This document shows, one piece after another, positions 31,010 through 34,420 of a DNA stretch of 34,420 nucleotides (positions are counted from its first letter, which is position 1; every line of letters starts with the position of its first letter). The translations under genes and the position numbers were made by a program. Source of the DNA: Bacillota bacterium (GTDB lineage: Bacteria; Bacillota; Clostridia; Oscillospirales; Ruminococcaceae); the NCBI GenBank assembly GCA_023457355.1, contig JAEWLW010000049.1, positions 1 to 34,420 of the forward strand, in the 5' to 3' direction. The notes beneath the pieces are model-generated. The model searched no databases and was not told where the DNA came from. It saw only the letters and a list, made by a program, of their open reading frames with translations.

Positions 31010-32206
31010 TTAAGAATTAACAGCGGTAACAACGCCCGAACCAACGGTTCTGCCGCCCTCGCGGATAGCAAAGCGGAGGCCCTGCTCGATCGCGATGGGG
31101 GTGATCAGCTCAACATCGATTTCGATGTTATCGCCAGGCATGCACATCTCAACGCCTTCGGGCAGAGAGATAACGCCGGTAACGTCGGTCGTTCTGAAAT
31201 AGAACTGGGGACGATAGTTGTTGAAGAAGGGGGTGTGACGGCCGCCCTCAGACTGCTTGAGAACGTAAACCTGGCCGTGGAACTTGGTGTGGGGATGAAT
31301 GGAGTTGGGCTTGCAGAGAACCTGTCCGCGCTCGATATCCGTTCTCTGAATGCCGCGGAGCAGCGCGCCGACGTTGTCGCCAGCCTCAGCAAAATCGAGA
31401 ATCTTGCGGAACATCTCAAGACCGGTAACGGTGGTCTTTCTCTTTTCCTCAGCCAGACCGACGATCTCAACTTCTTCGCCAACCTTAATCTGTCCACGCT
31501 CAACTCTACCGGTAGCAACGGTGCCGCGGCCGGTGATGGTGAAGACGTCCTCAACAGGCATCAGGAAGGGCAGATCAGCCTTACGCTCAGGGGTGGGGAT
31601 ATAAGCGTCAACAGCGTCCATAAGCTCCTTGATGCACTCAAAGTCAGGCGCATTGACATCGTTGGCTTCCAGCGCCTTGAGCGCGGAACCCTTGATGATC
31701 GGAATATCATCGCCGGGGAACTCGTAGAAGGACAGGGTTTCACGGATTTCCATCTCGACGAGCTCAAGCAGCTCGGGATCGTCAACCTGGTCAACCTTGT
31801 TCATGAAAACAACGATCGCAGGCACGCCAACCTGACGGGCCAGCAGGATGTGCTCCTTGGTCTGGGCCATCGGGCCGTCGGTAGAAGCGATAACGAGGAT
31901 GGCACCGTCCATCTGAGCAGCACCGGTGATCATGTTCTTGATATAGTCAGCATGTCCGGGGCAGTCAACGTGCGCATAGTGGCGCGCCTCGGTCTGATAC
32001 TCAACGTGAGCGGTGTTGATGGTGATGCCGCGCTCTCTCTCCTCAGGAGCCTTATCAATCATATCATAAGCCTCAAACTGAGCCCAGCCCTTCAAGGACA
32101 GATACTTGGTAATCGCAGCGGTAAGAGTGGTCTTGCCATGGTCAACGTGACCAATGGTGCCAATGTTAACATGGGGCTTGTTTCTTTCGAATTTTGCCTT
32201 TGACAT
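31010..32206 (-). CDS. tuf: Elongation factor Tu
   Basis: 398 residues from ATG 32206 after ggagg. EF-Tu brings aminoacyl-tRNA to the ribosome. GTPase motifs: GHVDHGKTTL (G1), RGITINTAHVEY (G2), DCPGHADYIKN (G3), NKVDQVDD (G4) and GSALKAL (G5). Domains 2 and 3 are complete and the protein ends FAIREGGRTVGSGVVTAVNS as in other EF-Tu proteins. Codon use is strongly biased, as expected for a highly expressed gene. It lies 103 bases downstream of fusA, with a promoter of its own in that gap. Upstream str-operon genes (rpsL, rpsG) would be outside the window. Confidence 0.99.
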   Translation of the reverse strand: MSKAKFERNKPHVNIGTIGHVDHGKTTLTAAITKYLSLKGWAQFEAYDMIDKAPEERERGITINTAHVEYQTEARHYAHVDCPGHADYIKNMITGAAQMDGAILVIASTDGPMAQTKEHILLARQVGVPAIVVFMNKVDQVDDPELLELVEMEIRETLSFYEFPGDDIPIIKGSALKALEANDVNAPDFECIKELMDAVDAYIPTPERKADLPFLMPVEDVFTITGRGTVATGRVERGQIKVGEEVEIVGLAEEKRKTTVTGLEMFRKILDFAEAGDNVGALLRGIQRTDIERGQVLCKPNSIHPHTKFHGQVYVLKQSEGGRHTPFFNNYRPQFYFRTTDVTGVISLPEGVEMCMPGDNIEIDVELITPIAIEQGLRFAIREGGRTVGSGVVTAVNS

Positions 32207-32266
32207 TGTAGTTTTCCTCCCTTTTAATTAAAATATTTCTAATCGTTTGACGGCTCTACAACCGTT

Positions 32267-32295
32267 ATTGTAGCAACCTTAGATTCAAATTGCAA
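32267..32295 (-). promoter_or_regulatory. Possible internal promoter for tuf between fusA and tuf
   Basis: On the minus strand TTGCAA (32295-32290) and TACAAT (32272-32267) are 17 bases apart. It would allow tuf to be made in excess over fusA. Confidence 0.5.
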
Positions 32296-32309
32296 GCGGG
32301 ATTTTATTA

Positions 32310-34415
<2,106 letters not shown>

Positions 34416-34420
34416 AGTGT

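Noticed and set aside
31235..32203. Plus-strand open frame of 322 codons opposite tuf
   Set aside because: Antisense shadow of EF-Tu, for the same reason.

Overview
The window looks like a chromosomal piece of an anaerobic, endospore-forming Firmicute of class Clostridia, perhaps Oscillospiraceae-like. Evidence seen: a forespore sigma factor SigG, Gram-positive ribosome binding sites (aaggagg), consensus sigma-A promoters, SAM-I and FMN riboswitches, lipoprotein signal peptides, a BusR-type osmoregulator and a fermentative citrate lyase cluster. The family-level assignment is inference. Most of the window appears moderately GC-rich; the first 3 kb are clearly AT-rich and look acquired.

Layout. 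(1) 1-4.1 kb is a mobile and degraded island: the end of an IS3-type transposase, a HEPN-family nuclease gene, an AlbA/Schlafen-like ATP-binding regulator with a perfect promoter covered by inverted repeats, a tyrosine integrase broken by one stop and one frameshift, and an IS1182-type transposase stub. Two copies of a ~118-bp direct repeat follow the two cargo genes. (2) 4.2-5.5 kb is a ccdA-tlpA thiol redox operon. (3) 5.5-14.1 kb is a citrate fermentation regulon: a CitA/CitB-type two-component system and citDEF on the minus strand, and divergently a malic-enzyme-family protein, a 2-hydroxycarboxylate carrier and a small zinc-ribbon membrane protein. Together they would sense and import citrate, cleave it to acetate and oxaloacetate, and decarboxylate the product to pyruvate. 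citC, citX and citG are not in the window. (4) 14.1-14.75 kb holds a terminator, a dispersed repeat, an integrase C-terminal relic and tRNA-Ala(GGC).

(5) 14.9-18.8 kb is a glycine-betaine-type ABC importer (ATPase plus a fused lipoprotein/permease) with a BusR-like GntR/RCK_C regulator; an inverted repeat lies over the -35 of the transporter promoter. (6) 18.8-21.2 kb has a repeat-rich gene-free stretch, then a cysteine-containing, Thr/Val/Ser-repeat protein of unknown function behind a possible mother-cell sporulation promoter. (7) 21.2-28.6 kb carries a D-2-hydroxyacid dehydrogenase, sigG, an EamA transporter, metK under a SAM-I riboswitch, ribU under an FMN riboswitch, a ferritin-like/VIT1 iron protein and a VOC protein. 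(8) 28.7-34.4 kb carries a lipoprotein 5'-nucleotidase with a C-terminal LysM domain, then tuf and fusA.

The best candidates for something new are the cassette-like repeat arrangement in the island (HEPN plus AlbA/ATPase), the TTG-started repeat protein at 19.4-21.1 kb, and the structured intergenic DNA at 14.88-14.97 kb and 18.85-19.09 kb. All functional statements rest on reading the sequence and on knowledge of protein families; no database search was done.
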